Source: Achromobacter xylosoxidans
GTDB taxonomy: Bacteria; Pseudomonadota; Gammaproteobacteria; Burkholderiales; Burkholderiaceae_B
Length of the DNA stretch: 64,000 nucleotides
Direction: 5' to 3'
Assembly (NCBI RefSeq): GCF_001457475.1
Contig: NZ_LN831029.1
Span: 6,749,183-6,813,182, forward strand
The number at the start of each line of letters is the position of its first letter. Within the stretch, counting starts at the first letter, position 1. The position numbers were made by a program, and so were the translations under genes. The notes beneath the pieces are model-generated. The model was given only the letters and a program-made list of their open reading frames with translations. It ran no database searches and was not told where the DNA came from. This document shows positions 49,722-59,266 of the stretch, piece by piece.

Positions 49722-51311
49722 ATGATGGCATCTCGGTTTTCGCGTGTGTTGGCCTGTGGTTCGGTAGCGGTTCTGCTGGCCTTCGGCACCCTCAATTCGG
49801 CGCTGGCGCGCGACCTGGTGATCGGGCTGAAGACCGAGCCATCATCGATGGATCCGCAGTACCACGCGTTGACGCCGAACACCCAGATCTCCCAGACCAT
49901 TTTCGACACGCTGGTGGCCACCGACGCGCAGCTCAAGCCGGTGCCGGCGCTGGCCGAGTCCTGGACCGTCGATGGCAAGGTGTGGACCTTCAAGCTGCGG
50001 CCCGGCGTGAAGTTCTCCGATGGGTCGCCGTTCACCGCCGAGGACGTGGTCTTCACCTATGACCGCGTGCCCAAGGTGCCGAACAGCCCGTCGCCGTTCA
50101 CGCTGTACCTGGGCTCGGTGGCCAAGGCCGAAGCGGTGGATCCGATGACCCTGCGCATCACCACCAAGGAAGTGGCGCCGAACCTGCTGGTGAACCTGGC
50201 GCAGTTGCCCATCATGTCGAAGAAGGCCGCCTCCGGCCCCGCGGCCGAAGGCAAGACCACCACGGAATTGAACAGCGGCGACGGCCTCATCGGTACCGGC
50301 CCGTACAAGTTCGTGTCGTGGAAGCGCGGCGCCGAATTCGTGCTGGCGCGCAATGAAAACTACTGGGGCAAGAAGCCCGTGTGGGACAAGGTGATCTATC
50401 GCCCGATCAGCAATGCCGCGGCGCGCGTGGCGGCCCTGCTGGCCGGCGACGTCGACATGATCGAGGATCCCCCGACCGATGACCTGCCCAAGCTCAAGGG
50501 CGACAAGAAGTTGTATGTCGAAGAGACGCCGTCGGTACGCGTGGTGTACGTGGCGCTGGACCAGTACGCCGAGCCCTCGCCCGGCATCCAGGGCACCGAC
50601 AAAAATCCGTTGAAAGACAAGCGCGTGCGCGAAGCGCTGTCGCTGGCGCTCAACCGCGATGCGCTGGTCGAGCGCGTGATGGGGGGCGTGGCGCTGCCCG
50701 CCGGCAATCTTCTGCCCTACCCCATGTTCGGTTCCAGCAAGGAACATTCCAAGGCGCCCAAGGCCGATGTCGAAAAGGCCAAGGCGCTGTTGAAGGAAGC
50801 CGGCTATCCCAACGGTTTCTCGATCACGCTGGGCTCGCCGTCGGGCCGCTACGTCAACGATTCCAAGGTGGCGCAGGCGATCGCGTCGATGTGGACCCGC
50901 GTGGGCGTCAAGACCAGCGTCGACGCCATGGCGCCGCCGGTGTTCTTCAAGAATCGCGACAGCTATGCGTTCTCGGCCTACCTGGCTGGCTGGTCGGTGA
51001 CCAGCGGCGAGATGTCGAACGCGCTGACCTCGCTCCTGGTGACGCGCAATCCCGAGGCGGGCCTGGGCACCACCAACCGTAGCCGCTATTCCAATCCCAA
51101 GATGGACGAGCTGGTGAAGGAAGCCTCGTCCACCATGGATGACGCCAAGCGCGCCGAGCTGCTGTCCAAGGCCAGCAACATCGCCATGGATGACTACGCC
51201 ATGCTGCCGGTGCACTTCGAGTTGTCGGTGTGGGCGATGAAGAACGACATCCGCTACCAGGGCCGTCCCGACCAGGTCACGCTGGCGCAGTTCGCTACGC
51301 TGAAGAAGTGA
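49722..51311 (+). CDS. Dipeptide/oligopeptide ABC importer binding protein
   Basis: Family 5 solute-binding protein, 529 residues. Signal peptide (VLACGSVAVLLAFGTLNSAL ending ALA-RD, about residue 30). Family motifs are EPSSMDPQYHALTPNTQISQ, WTFKLRPGVKFSDGSPFTAE and TGPYKFVSWKRGAEFVLARN. First gene of a five-gene importer operon that ends at 55242; GGGAG precedes the tandem ATG ATG start. The downstream M20 hydrolase suggests an N-acyl amino acid or peptide as the cargo; this is inference. Confidence 0.93.
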   Translation: MMASRFSRVLACGSVAVLLAFGTLNSALARDLVIGLKTEPSSMDPQYHALTPNTQISQTIFDTLVATDAQLKPVPALAESWTVDGKVWTFKLRPGVKFSDGSPFTAEDVVFTYDRVPKVPNSPSPFTLYLGSVAKAEAVDPMTLRITTKEVAPNLLVNLAQLPIMSKKAASGPAAEGKTTTELNSGDGLIGTGPYKFVSWKRGAEFVLARNENYWGKKPVWDKVIYRPISNAAARVAALLAGDVDMIEDPPTDDLPKLKGDKKLYVEETPSVRVVYVALDQYAEPSPGIQGTDKNPLKDKRVREALSLALNRDALVERVMGGVALPAGNLLPYPMFGSSKEHSKAPKADVEKAKALLKEAGYPNGFSITLGSPSGRYVNDSKVAQAIASMWTRVGVKTSVDAMAPPVFFKNRDSYAFSAYLAGWSVTSGEMSNALTSLLVTRNPEAGLGTTNRSRYSNPKMDELVKEASSTMDDAKRAELLSKASNIAMDDYAMLPVHFELSVWAMKNDIRYQGRPDQVTLAQFATLKK

Positions 51312-51333
51312 CGCACGTCGCGGGCGGTATCCT

Positions 51334-52308
51334 GTGCTAGCGACAATCGTACGAAGGCTGCTGCAAACCATCGTCGTCATGATGGTCATGTCGGCGCTGG
51401 TCTTCGCCGGCATCTACATGGTCGGCGATCCGGTGTCGATGCTGGCCAGTCCGGAGGCCACCGAGGCGCAGCGCGCCGCCATCCGCGCCTCGCTGGGCCT
51501 GGACCTGCCGCTGTGGCGGCAGTACCTGATCTTCATGGGCCAGGCGGTGCGCGGTGATTTCGGCAACAGCTTCCTGACCGGCGAACCAGCCATGCGCCTG
51601 ATCCTGGAGCGCATGCCGGCCACCGTCGAGCTGGCCTGTGTGGCCATGCTGCTGTCGGTGCTGATCGGCGTGCCGCTGGGCATCATCGCGGGCCTCAAGC
51701 CCAAGGCGGCCGGCTCGCGCGCCATCATGACGGGATCGGTGCTGGGGTTCTCGCTGCCCAATTTCTGGGTGGGCCTGATGCTCATCATGGTGTTCGCGGT
51801 GATGCTGGGCTGGGTGCCGGCCGGCGGCCGCGGCCAGACCGTCAGCATCGGTTCGCTGCAGTTGAGCGTGCTGACGCTGGACGGCTGGCTGAGCCTGGCC
51901 TTGCCGGCCGCCACCATCGCCTTCGCCAAGTGCGCCATGATCATCCGCGTGACCCGCGCCGCCACGCGCGAGGCGCTGCCGATGGACTACATCAAGTTCG
52001 CGCGCGCCAAGGGCCTGTCGGAAAAGCGCGTGCTGGGCGTGCACCTGCTCAAGAACATCCTGATCCCCGTGGTGACAGTGGCGGGCCTGGAGTTCGGCCA
52101 GGTGATGGCCTTCGCGGTGGTGACCGAGACGGTGTTCTCGTGGCCCGGCATGGGCAAGCTGCTGATCGATTCCATCATCAACCTGGACCGGCCGGTGGTG
52201 GTGGCGTACCTGCTGCTGATCGTGTTCTTCCTTGTGATGCTGAACCTCGTGGTGGACATCATCTATACGGTGCTGGATCCCCGCGTACGCCTGGATAGCC
52301 GCCGATGA
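51334..52308 (+). CDS. Dipeptide-type ABC permease 1 (DppB-like, GTG start)
   Basis: Inner-membrane permease of 324 residues with six hydrophobic spans. The N-terminal signature LDLPLWRQYLIFMGQAVRGDFGN (split here as LGLDLPLWRQYL and GDFGNSFLT) and the EAA loop DYIKFARAKGLSEKRVLGVH are typical of DppB/OppB. Starts at GTG 51334, 22 bp after the binding-protein stop. Its stop overlaps the start of permease 2. Confidence 0.92.
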   Translation: MLATIVRRLLQTIVVMMVMSALVFAGIYMVGDPVSMLASPEATEAQRAAIRASLGLDLPLWRQYLIFMGQAVRGDFGNSFLTGEPAMRLILERMPATVELACVAMLLSVLIGVPLGIIAGLKPKAAGSRAIMTGSVLGFSLPNFWVGLMLIMVFAVMLGWVPAGGRGQTVSIGSLQLSVLTLDGWLSLALPAATIAFAKCAMIIRVTRAATREALPMDYIKFARAKGLSEKRVLGVHLLKNILIPVVTVAGLEFGQVMAFAVVTETVFSWPGMGKLLIDSIINLDRPVVVAYLLLIVFFLVMLNLVVDIIYTVLDPRVRLDSRR

Positions 52309-53222
52309 CCGCCCCCGTGACTGCTGCCGTACCCGCCGCCGCCAGGGAACAGACGCCGTGGCGCCGCTTCCTGGGCGATTTCTTCGCCAGCAAGCTGGCC
52401 ACGCTGGGCCTGGTGATGCTGGTGCTGATCGTCGGCGCCGCCTTGCTGGCGCCGTGGATCGCGCCGCAGAATCCGTATGACCTGGCATCGCTGGACATCA
52501 TGGATTCCAAGCTCAAGCCCGGCAGCGAAAGCGGCGACGGCAGCATGCATTACTGGCTGGGCACCGATGGCCAGGCGCGTGACTTGCTGTCGGCGATCCT
52601 GTACGGCATGCGCACCAGCCTGCTGGTGGCCACCGTGTCGGTACTGGCGGCGTTCGGCATCGGCGCCACCGTGGGCCTGATCGCGGCGTACTTCGGCGGG
52701 CGCATCGACGCGCTGCTGATGCGCATTGTGGATATCCAGTTGTCGTTCCCGGCGATCCTGGTGGCGCTGATGCTGCTGGCGATCCTGGGCAAGGGTGTGG
52801 ATAAGGTGATCATCGCGCTGATCGTGGTGCAGTGGGCCTATTTCGCCCGCGCCGCGCGCGGCGCCGCATTGGTCGAGCGCGGCAAGGAATACGTCGAGGC
52901 GGCGCGCTGCATGTCGCTGTCGTGGGGGCGGGTATTGTTCCGCCACGTGCTGCCCAACTGCATGCCGCCGCTGATCGTAATCGCCACCATCGACCTGGCT
53001 CACGCCATCGCGCTGGAAGCCACGCTGTCGTTCCTGGGCGTGGGCGTGCCGGTGACCGAGCCGTCGCTGGGCATGCTGATCTACAACGGCTTCGAGTACC
53101 TGCTGTCGGGCCAGTACTGGATCTCGTTCTTCCCCGGCATCGCGCTGGCGCTGGCCATCATCGCCATCAACCTGGTGGGCGACCACCTGCGCGATGTGCT
53201 CAACCCGCGCCACGCGAACTGA
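52305..53222 (+). CDS. Dipeptide-type ABC permease 2 (DppC-like)
   Basis: Second permease, 305 residues, with the N-terminal extension and first span (LGLVMLVLIVGAALLAPWIA) characteristic of DppC/OppC and the EAA loop EYVEAARCMSLSWGRVLFRH. ATG overlaps the previous stop by 4 bp, so the two halves are made in equal amounts. A perfect DnaA 9-mer at 52796-52804 falls on ordinary codons (GTG GAT AAG) and is probably chance. Confidence 0.92.
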   Translation: MTAPVTAAVPAAAREQTPWRRFLGDFFASKLATLGLVMLVLIVGAALLAPWIAPQNPYDLASLDIMDSKLKPGSESGDGSMHYWLGTDGQARDLLSAILYGMRTSLLVATVSVLAAFGIGATVGLIAAYFGGRIDALLMRIVDIQLSFPAILVALMLLAILGKGVDKVIIALIVVQWAYFARAARGAALVERGKEYVEAARCMSLSWGRVLFRHVLPNCMPPLIVIATIDLAHAIALEATLSFLGVGVPVTEPSLGMLIYNGFEYLLSGQYWISFFPGIALALAIIAINLVGDHLRDVLNPRHAN

Positions 53223-53233
53223 GGGCGGACGCG

Positions 53234-54225
53234 ATGCAGATACAAGCTGTGGAAAAGTCGCCGGTGCTCGATGTGCGCGGACTGAAGACGCATTTCTTCA
53301 CCCGCAACGGCGTGGTCAAGGCGGTCGATGGCGTCGACCTGACGGTGGCCGAGGGCGAGATCCTGGGGCTGGTGGGCGAATCGGGTTCGGGCAAGAGCAT
53401 CACCGGTTTCTCGCTGATGGGCCTGCTGGATGAACCGGGCCGCATCGTCGAGGGCGAGCTGCGCCTGAACGGCGAAGACCTGCGCGGCGCGTCGCCCGCG
53501 CGCTGGCGGCAGTTGCGCGGCCAGGAGATCGCCATGATCTTCCAGGACCCGATGATGACGCTGAACCCGGTGCTGCGCGTCGATACGCAGATGATCGAAG
53601 CGGTACAGGCGCACCAAAAGGTGTCGCGCGAACAGGCGCGTGAACGCGCCCTGCAGACGCTGACGATGGTCGGCATCCCGTCGCCGCAGGAACGCCTGCG
53701 CACCTATCCGCACCAGTTGTCCGGCGGCATGCGGCAACGCGTGGCGATCGCGATCGCGCTGCTGAATTCGCCGCGCGTCATCATCGCCGATGAACCCACC
53801 ACGGCGCTGGACGTGACCATCCAGGGGCAGATCCTGTTCGAAGTGCAGAAGCTGTGCCGAGAGACCGGCACCGGCCTGGTGTGGATCACGCACGACCTGG
53901 CGGTGGTGGCGGGGCTGGCCGACCGCGTGTCGGTGATGTACGCCGGCCGCGTGGTCGAGACCGGCAGCACGCGCGACGTCATCAGCCATCCGATGCATCC
54001 CTACACGCACGGCCTGATCGCCTCGATTCCCACGCCGGAATCGCGCGGCCGGCCGCTGGTGCCGATTCCCGGCATGACGCCGTCGCTGCTCAACTTGCCG
54101 CAGGGCTGTGCGTTTCGCGGGCGCTGCCCGCGCGCCAGCGAGGCCTGTCTGACCGAACCGCAGCCCGTGGAGGTGCGCCCGGCGCAATGGGTGCGCTGCT
54201 GGCATGCCGGCGCGCCGGAGGTCCA

Positions 54226-54229
<4 letters not shown>
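53234..54229 (+). CDS. Dipeptide-type ABC ATPase 1 (DppD-like)
   Basis: 331 residues from MQIQAVEKSPVLDVRGLKTH; the frame is open much further upstream but that overlaps permease 2. Walker A GESGSGKS, signature LSGGMRQRVAIAIALL, Walker B VIIADEPTTALDVT, and the C-terminal cysteine-rich oligopeptide-transporter tail GCAFRGRCPRASEAC. It overlaps ATPase 2 by 4 bp. Confidence 0.93.
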
Positions 54230-55242
<1,013 letters not shown>

Positions 55243-55374
55243 CGCTAATCCGTAACAACGCTGGACGCGGCCGGCGACGGGCGCGAGAATTTTCCGATAC
55301 GCTGTCATACGACATCCGTTCTCTCGTTTGCGTCCTGCCCTTTCCTCCCTATTCCCTTCCGCCTATCCACCGCC

Positions 55375-56577
55375 ATGAAAACCCTAGCCGAAATCGAACG
55401 CGCCCACGGTGCGCTGACCGAACTGCGCCGTGACATCCACGCCCATCCCGAGCTGGCCTTCCAGGAAACGCGCACCTCCAACCTGGTGGCCGAGCGCCTG
55501 CGCCAATGGGGGCTGGAAGTCCACACGGGGTTGGGGAAAACCGGCGTGGTCGGCGTCCTGCGCGGCGGCAGCGGCGGCAAGACCATCGGCCTGCGCGCCG
55601 ACATGGACGCGCTGCCCATGCCCGAGCACAACCGCTTCGCGCACAAGTCCACCATCAGCGGCCGCATGCACGGCTGCGGCCACGACGGCCACACCACGAT
55701 GCTGCTGGGCGCGGCGCAATACCTGTCCACGCATCGCGATTTCGACGGCACCGTGGTGTTCATCTTCCAGCCGGCCGAGGAAGGCGGCAACGCCGGCGCG
55801 CGCGCCATGATGCAGGATGGACTGTTCGAGAAATTCCCCTGTGACGCGGTGTTCGGCATCCACAACATGCCCGGCATGCCGGTCAACCAGTTCGGCTTTC
55901 GCGCCGGTCCCACCATGGCGTCGAGCAACCGCTGGGACATCGTCATCAAGGGCGTGGGCGGCCACGCCGCGCAGCCGCATGCGTCGGTCGACCCGATCAT
56001 CGTCGCGGCCGACATGGTGCATGCGCTGCAGACGGTGATCTCGCGCAGCAAGAATCCGCTGGAGCAAGCGGTGCTGTCGATCACGCAAATCCATGCCGGC
56101 GACGCCTACAACGTGATTCCCGGCGAAGCGGTGCTGCGCGGCACGGTGCGCACCTATTCGGTCGAGGTGCTCGACAAGATCGAGGAAGACATGCGCCGCA
56201 TCGCCACCACGCTGCCGCAAGTGTATGGCGGCACCGGCACGCTGGACTTCGTGCGCGCCTATCCGCCGCTGGTGAACTGGGACAAGGAAACCGCGTTTGC
56301 CGCGCAGGTGGCCGAGGACACCTTCGGCGCCGAGAACGTGGTGCGCGACATGCCGCCCTTCATGGGCGCCGAGGACTTTTCCTTCTTCCTGGAAGCCCTG
56401 CCCGGCACCTACCTGTTCCTGGGCAACGGCGATGGCGACCATCGCATGGAGAGCTATCACGGCATGGGGCCCTGCCAGCTGCACAATCCGAACTACGACT
56501 TCAATGACGCGCTGCTGCCGGTCGGCGCGACGTATTGGGTCAAGCTGGTCGAGGCCTACCTGTCCAAGCACAAGTAG
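55375..56577 (+). CDS. M20D-family amidohydrolase (hippurate hydrolase/N-acyl amino acid hydrolase type)
   Basis: Cytoplasmic metallohydrolase, 400 residues. Metal-site motifs are LRADMDALPM (about 76-85), GRMHGCGHDGHTTMLLGAAQ (about 98-117, including the bridging ligand region) and QPAEEGGNAGARAMMQDG (catalytic glutamates). The lid/dimerisation domain GVGGHAAQPHASVDPIIVAA follows, and the late LPGTYLFLGNG motif closes it. It removes acyl groups from N-acyl amino acids such as hippurate. It lies 132 bp after the dipeptide-type importer and is probably its metabolic partner. Confidence 0.9.
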   Translation: MKTLAEIERAHGALTELRRDIHAHPELAFQETRTSNLVAERLRQWGLEVHTGLGKTGVVGVLRGGSGGKTIGLRADMDALPMPEHNRFAHKSTISGRMHGCGHDGHTTMLLGAAQYLSTHRDFDGTVVFIFQPAEEGGNAGARAMMQDGLFEKFPCDAVFGIHNMPGMPVNQFGFRAGPTMASSNRWDIVIKGVGGHAAQPHASVDPIIVAADMVHALQTVISRSKNPLEQAVLSITQIHAGDAYNVIPGEAVLRGTVRTYSVEVLDKIEEDMRRIATTLPQVYGGTGTLDFVRAYPPLVNWDKETAFAAQVAEDTFGAENVVRDMPPFMGAEDFSFFLEALPGTYLFLGNGDGDHRMESYHGMGPCQLHNPNYDFNDALLPVGATYWVKLVEAYLSKHK

Positions 56578-56632
56578 CGCGCCACGGCGCTTCAGGCATT
56601 GCGGTTATTTGCTTATGCGCCATGCCGCCACA

Positions 56633-56660
56633 AACCGCCCGCTTGCCCCGGGCGGTTTTT
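56633..56660 (+). terminator. Rho-independent terminator after the M20 hydrolase
   Basis: AACCGCCC and GGGCGGTT around a GCTTGCCCC loop, followed by TTTC, 55 bp after the stop codon. It ends the importer-hydrolase transcript. Confidence 0.8.
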
Positions 56661-56802
56661 CTATATGACGCCAGGCTTTGTTCAAACGCCGATAACTTCG
56701 TTTGAGATACAAGGCGCGCTTTCCATAATCGATCATTCCTGATCCATCCGCGGATGGATCTCAGCGCCGGCGGCAACGCCGCCACGCCAACCGGAGTGAC
56801 CG

Positions 56803-57717
56803 ATGTCCCAGAGCAACGCCGTGCGGCGCGAAGAGGCCGCCCCCGTCCCGCCGCGCCCGGCCGCGCAGGCGTTCGAGCTGCGGCCGCTGCCGGGCCCGGT
56901 GGGCGCCGAACTGATCGGCCTGGACCTGGGACAAGAACTGTCGCCCGCCGACTTCAAGCGCGTGCACCAGGCGCATCTGGACCACCACCTGCTGGTGTTC
57001 CGCGACCAGCGCATCACGCCGCAGCAGCACATCGACTTCAGCCGCCGCTTCGGGCCGCTGATGATCCACGTGCTGCACCAGTTCCACCTGGCCAATCATC
57101 CCGAGATCCTGATCGTCTCCAACATCGTCGAGAACGGCAAGCCGGTCGGCCTGGGCGATGCGGGCAAGTACTGGCATTCGGACATCTCGTACAAGGAACT
57201 GCCCAGCCTGGGCTCGCTGCTGCATGCGCAGGAATTGCCGGCGCAAGGCGGCGACACGCTGTTCGCCAACATGCACCTGGCCTATGACACCTTGCCCGCC
57301 GCGCTGCGCAACGCCGTCCAAGGCAGGCGCGCGGTGCATTCGTACCTGGCCAAGTACGGCCAGCTGCAGAAGGAAGGCAACTGGCGGCCCAACCTGAGCG
57401 CGCAGCAGGTGGCGCAGGTGCAGGCGGTGTCGCATCCGGTGGTGCGCACCCATCCCGAGAATGGCCGCCGCGCCCTGTTCGTGAGCGAAGGCTTCACCAC
57501 CCACATCGAAGGCCTGCCGGAAGACGAGAGCCGGCAACTGCTGGACGAACTGTTCGCGCACAGCGTGCGGCCCGAACACATCTACCGCCACCGCTGGCAG
57601 CCGCACGACCTGGTGTTCTGGGACAACCGCTCGCTCATCCACCTGGCGGGCGGCACGCCCGACCACCTGCGCCGCAAGCTGTACCGCACCACGATCGAGG
57701 GCGACGTGCCGTTCTAG
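56803..57717 (+). CDS. TauD/TfdA-family 2-oxoglutarate-dependent dioxygenase
   Basis: 304 residues. Iron ligands are the H and D of YWHSDISYKELPS (about 124-136) and the distal His in FWDNRSLIHLAGG (about 267-279). The 2-oxoglutarate-binding arginine lies in RRKLYRTTIEGD near the C terminus. Relatives release sulfite from taurine and other sulfonates or attack aryloxyalkanoates. No sulfonate importer is adjacent; the following small secreted protein and cysteine-synthase homologue hint at sulfur scavenging. The substrate is otherwise open. Confidence 0.9.
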   Translation: MSQSNAVRREEAAPVPPRPAAQAFELRPLPGPVGAELIGLDLGQELSPADFKRVHQAHLDHHLLVFRDQRITPQQHIDFSRRFGPLMIHVLHQFHLANHPEILIVSNIVENGKPVGLGDAGKYWHSDISYKELPSLGSLLHAQELPAQGGDTLFANMHLAYDTLPAALRNAVQGRRAVHSYLAKYGQLQKEGNWRPNLSAQQVAQVQAVSHPVVRTHPENGRRALFVSEGFTTHIEGLPEDESRQLLDELFAHSVRPEHIYRHRWQPHDLVFWDNRSLIHLAGGTPDHLRRKLYRTTIEGDVPF

Positions 57718-57748
57718 GCCGATGCGCGACTTATCCACAAGGACCACC

Positions 57749-57934
57749 ATGAATCTGTCACCTGACCTGCGCGAACGACTGGTTCGCACCGCCACCGCGG
57801 CCGGCGTGGCATTGGCGTTGGCCCTGGTGGCCCTGGCCTCGCCCACGCCCGCGCTGGCGGCTGACGGCGCCCATGCCGCGCCGTCGCAGCCCGCGGCTGT
57901 CGCGCCGTCCGACATCGCGCCCCGCCGCGACTGA
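57749..57934 (+). CDS. Small exported protein of unknown function
   Basis: 61 residues from MNLSPDLRERLVRTATAAGV, chosen for AAGGA seven bases upstream; an ATG at 57722 lacks such a site. A typical signal peptide (VALALALVALASPTPALAAD) leaves a mature part of only about 20 residues rich in Ala and Pro (SQPAAVAPSDIAPRRD). No family is recognised. It sits between the dioxygenase and cysteine-synthase genes on the same strand. A perfect DnaA box (57731-57739) overlaps its upstream region. Confidence 0.5.
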   Translation: MNLSPDLRERLVRTATAAGVALALALVALASPTPALAADGAHAAPSQPAAVAPSDIAPRRD

Positions 57935-58046
57935 TCGGCGCGCGCGCCGACCTGTGGATATCCCAGCATCCCTAAAATAGTCCGGTACGCGGCAACCACG
58001 CCCCCGGCATCCGCCGGATGCGCGCGGGGCATCCACCGGACTCGAC

Positions 58047-58973
58047 ATGCTGGCAACCTCTTCGATTGAACTCATCGGCAACACCCCCCTGATCGCGCTG
58101 AGCCGCGCGCACGATGGCCCTGGCCGCATCGTGGCCAAGGCCGAATTCCTGCAGCCGGGCGGCAGCGTCAAGGACCGCGCCGCCAAGGCCATCCTGCTGG
58201 CCGCCCGCGCCGATGGCCGGCTCCGGCCCGGCATGCCGGTGATCGAGATGACCAGCGGCAACATGGGGGCGGGCCTGGCCGTGGCCTGCGCCGCGCTGGG
58301 GCATCCGCTGGTCGTCACCATGTCGGCCGGCAACAGCCCCGCCCGTGCCCGCATGCTGGAAGGACTGGGCGCCGAGGTGGTGCTGGTGCCGCAGGTCGAT
58401 GGCGCCGCGGGGCAGGTCACTGGCGCCGACGTCGAGGCGGCGGCCCGTGTCGCCGCCGAGTTGGCGCGGGAGCGCGGCGGCTTCTACGTCGACCAGTTCA
58501 ACGCGGTTGAATGCATCACCGCGCACGAGACCGGCACCGGCCGCGAAATCCTCGAACAATTCGGCGCCCCCGTGGATGGCTGGGCCGCGGCCGTCGGCAC
58601 CGGCTGCACCTTCATGGGCGTGGCGCGCGCGCTCAAGGCGGCCAGCGCCGCCACCGTTTGCGCGGCGGTCGAGCCGCTGGGCTGCGAAGTGCTGGCCGGC
58701 GCGCCGGTGACCAAGGCGCGCCACCTGATCCAGGGCACCAGCTATGGCGCGGTGCCGCCGCACTGGGATCCGTCCCTGATGGACCTGAGCATTGCGGTCG
58801 CCGATGACGAGGCGCAGGAATGGCGGCGCCTGCTGGCCGTGCGCGAGGGGCTGTACGTGGGTTATTCCGCTGCCGCCAACGTGTGCGCGGCGGCCAAGCT
58901 GTTGCGTTCGGGACGGCTGCGCCCGGATGCGGCGGTGGCCACGGTGCTGTGCGATACCGGCCTGAAATACTAG
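58047..58973 (+). CDS. cysM: Cysteine synthase/PLP beta-family enzyme (CysM-like)
   Basis: Fold-type II PLP enzyme, 308 residues. It contains IELIGNTPLIALSR, the lysine motif FLQPGGSVKDRAAKAILLAA (Schiff-base lysine near residue 42), the substrate loop TSGNMGAGLAV and the phosphate-binding GTGCTFMGVARAL. Cysteine synthases use GTGGT here; the G-C-T change and TSGNMG (instead of TSGNTG) point to the CysM or a more specialised branch. It may make cysteine from O-acetylserine with sulfide or thiosulfate. Gene order with a dioxygenase that could release sulfite supports a sulfur role. Confidence 0.8.
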   Translation: MLATSSIELIGNTPLIALSRAHDGPGRIVAKAEFLQPGGSVKDRAAKAILLAARADGRLRPGMPVIEMTSGNMGAGLAVACAALGHPLVVTMSAGNSPARARMLEGLGAEVVLVPQVDGAAGQVTGADVEAAARVAAELARERGGFYVDQFNAVECITAHETGTGREILEQFGAPVDGWAAAVGTGCTFMGVARALKAASAATVCAAVEPLGCEVLAGAPVTKARHLIQGTSYGAVPPHWDPSLMDLSIAVADDEAQEWRRLLAVREGLYVGYSAAANVCAAAKLLRSGRLRPDAAVATVLCDTGLKY

Positions 58974-59266
58974 GAAAGCGGGTTTTCCACAGCATTCACG
59001 GGGAAAGCTATCCCCAGCGCCTGTGGAATTCCTGTGGATTGCCTGTGAATTGGCTGTGGACGAATGGGGATAACTTTTCGCCGCCCAGTTGTGGAGAAGT
59101 CGCTTGCGGCGGCTTTCGGAGCAAAACGCAGGCGAAAACCGCGGGCGCGGCCACCAAGAATGGGCGCGGAAGCGGGCGGAAAACGCACGGCAGGCAAGAA
59201 AACGGGCGGCCCGCGGGCCGCCCGATGCGTGTTGCGCGGCGCGTTGGCCGCGCCGGGGCGCCGCCC
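58974..59266. repeat. Gene-free gap with an 11-bp-periodic array of DnaA-box-like repeats
   Basis: Between cysM and katA. CTGTGGAATTC, CTGTGGATTGC, CTGTGAATTGG and CTGTGGACGAA follow head to tail at 59021, 59032, 59043 and 59054, each 11 bp long. TGGGGATAA (59065-59073, 8 of 9 to a DnaA box) comes next. TTTTCCACA (58983-58991) is on the left and TTGTGGAGAAGTCGC on the right. No gene is seen here. Confidence 0.7.

Noticed and set aside
57722..57748. Longer start (ATG 57722) for the small exported protein
   Set aside because: No ribosome-binding site and it would put a polar MRDLSTRTT extension ahead of an otherwise good signal peptide; ATG 57749 has AAGGA.
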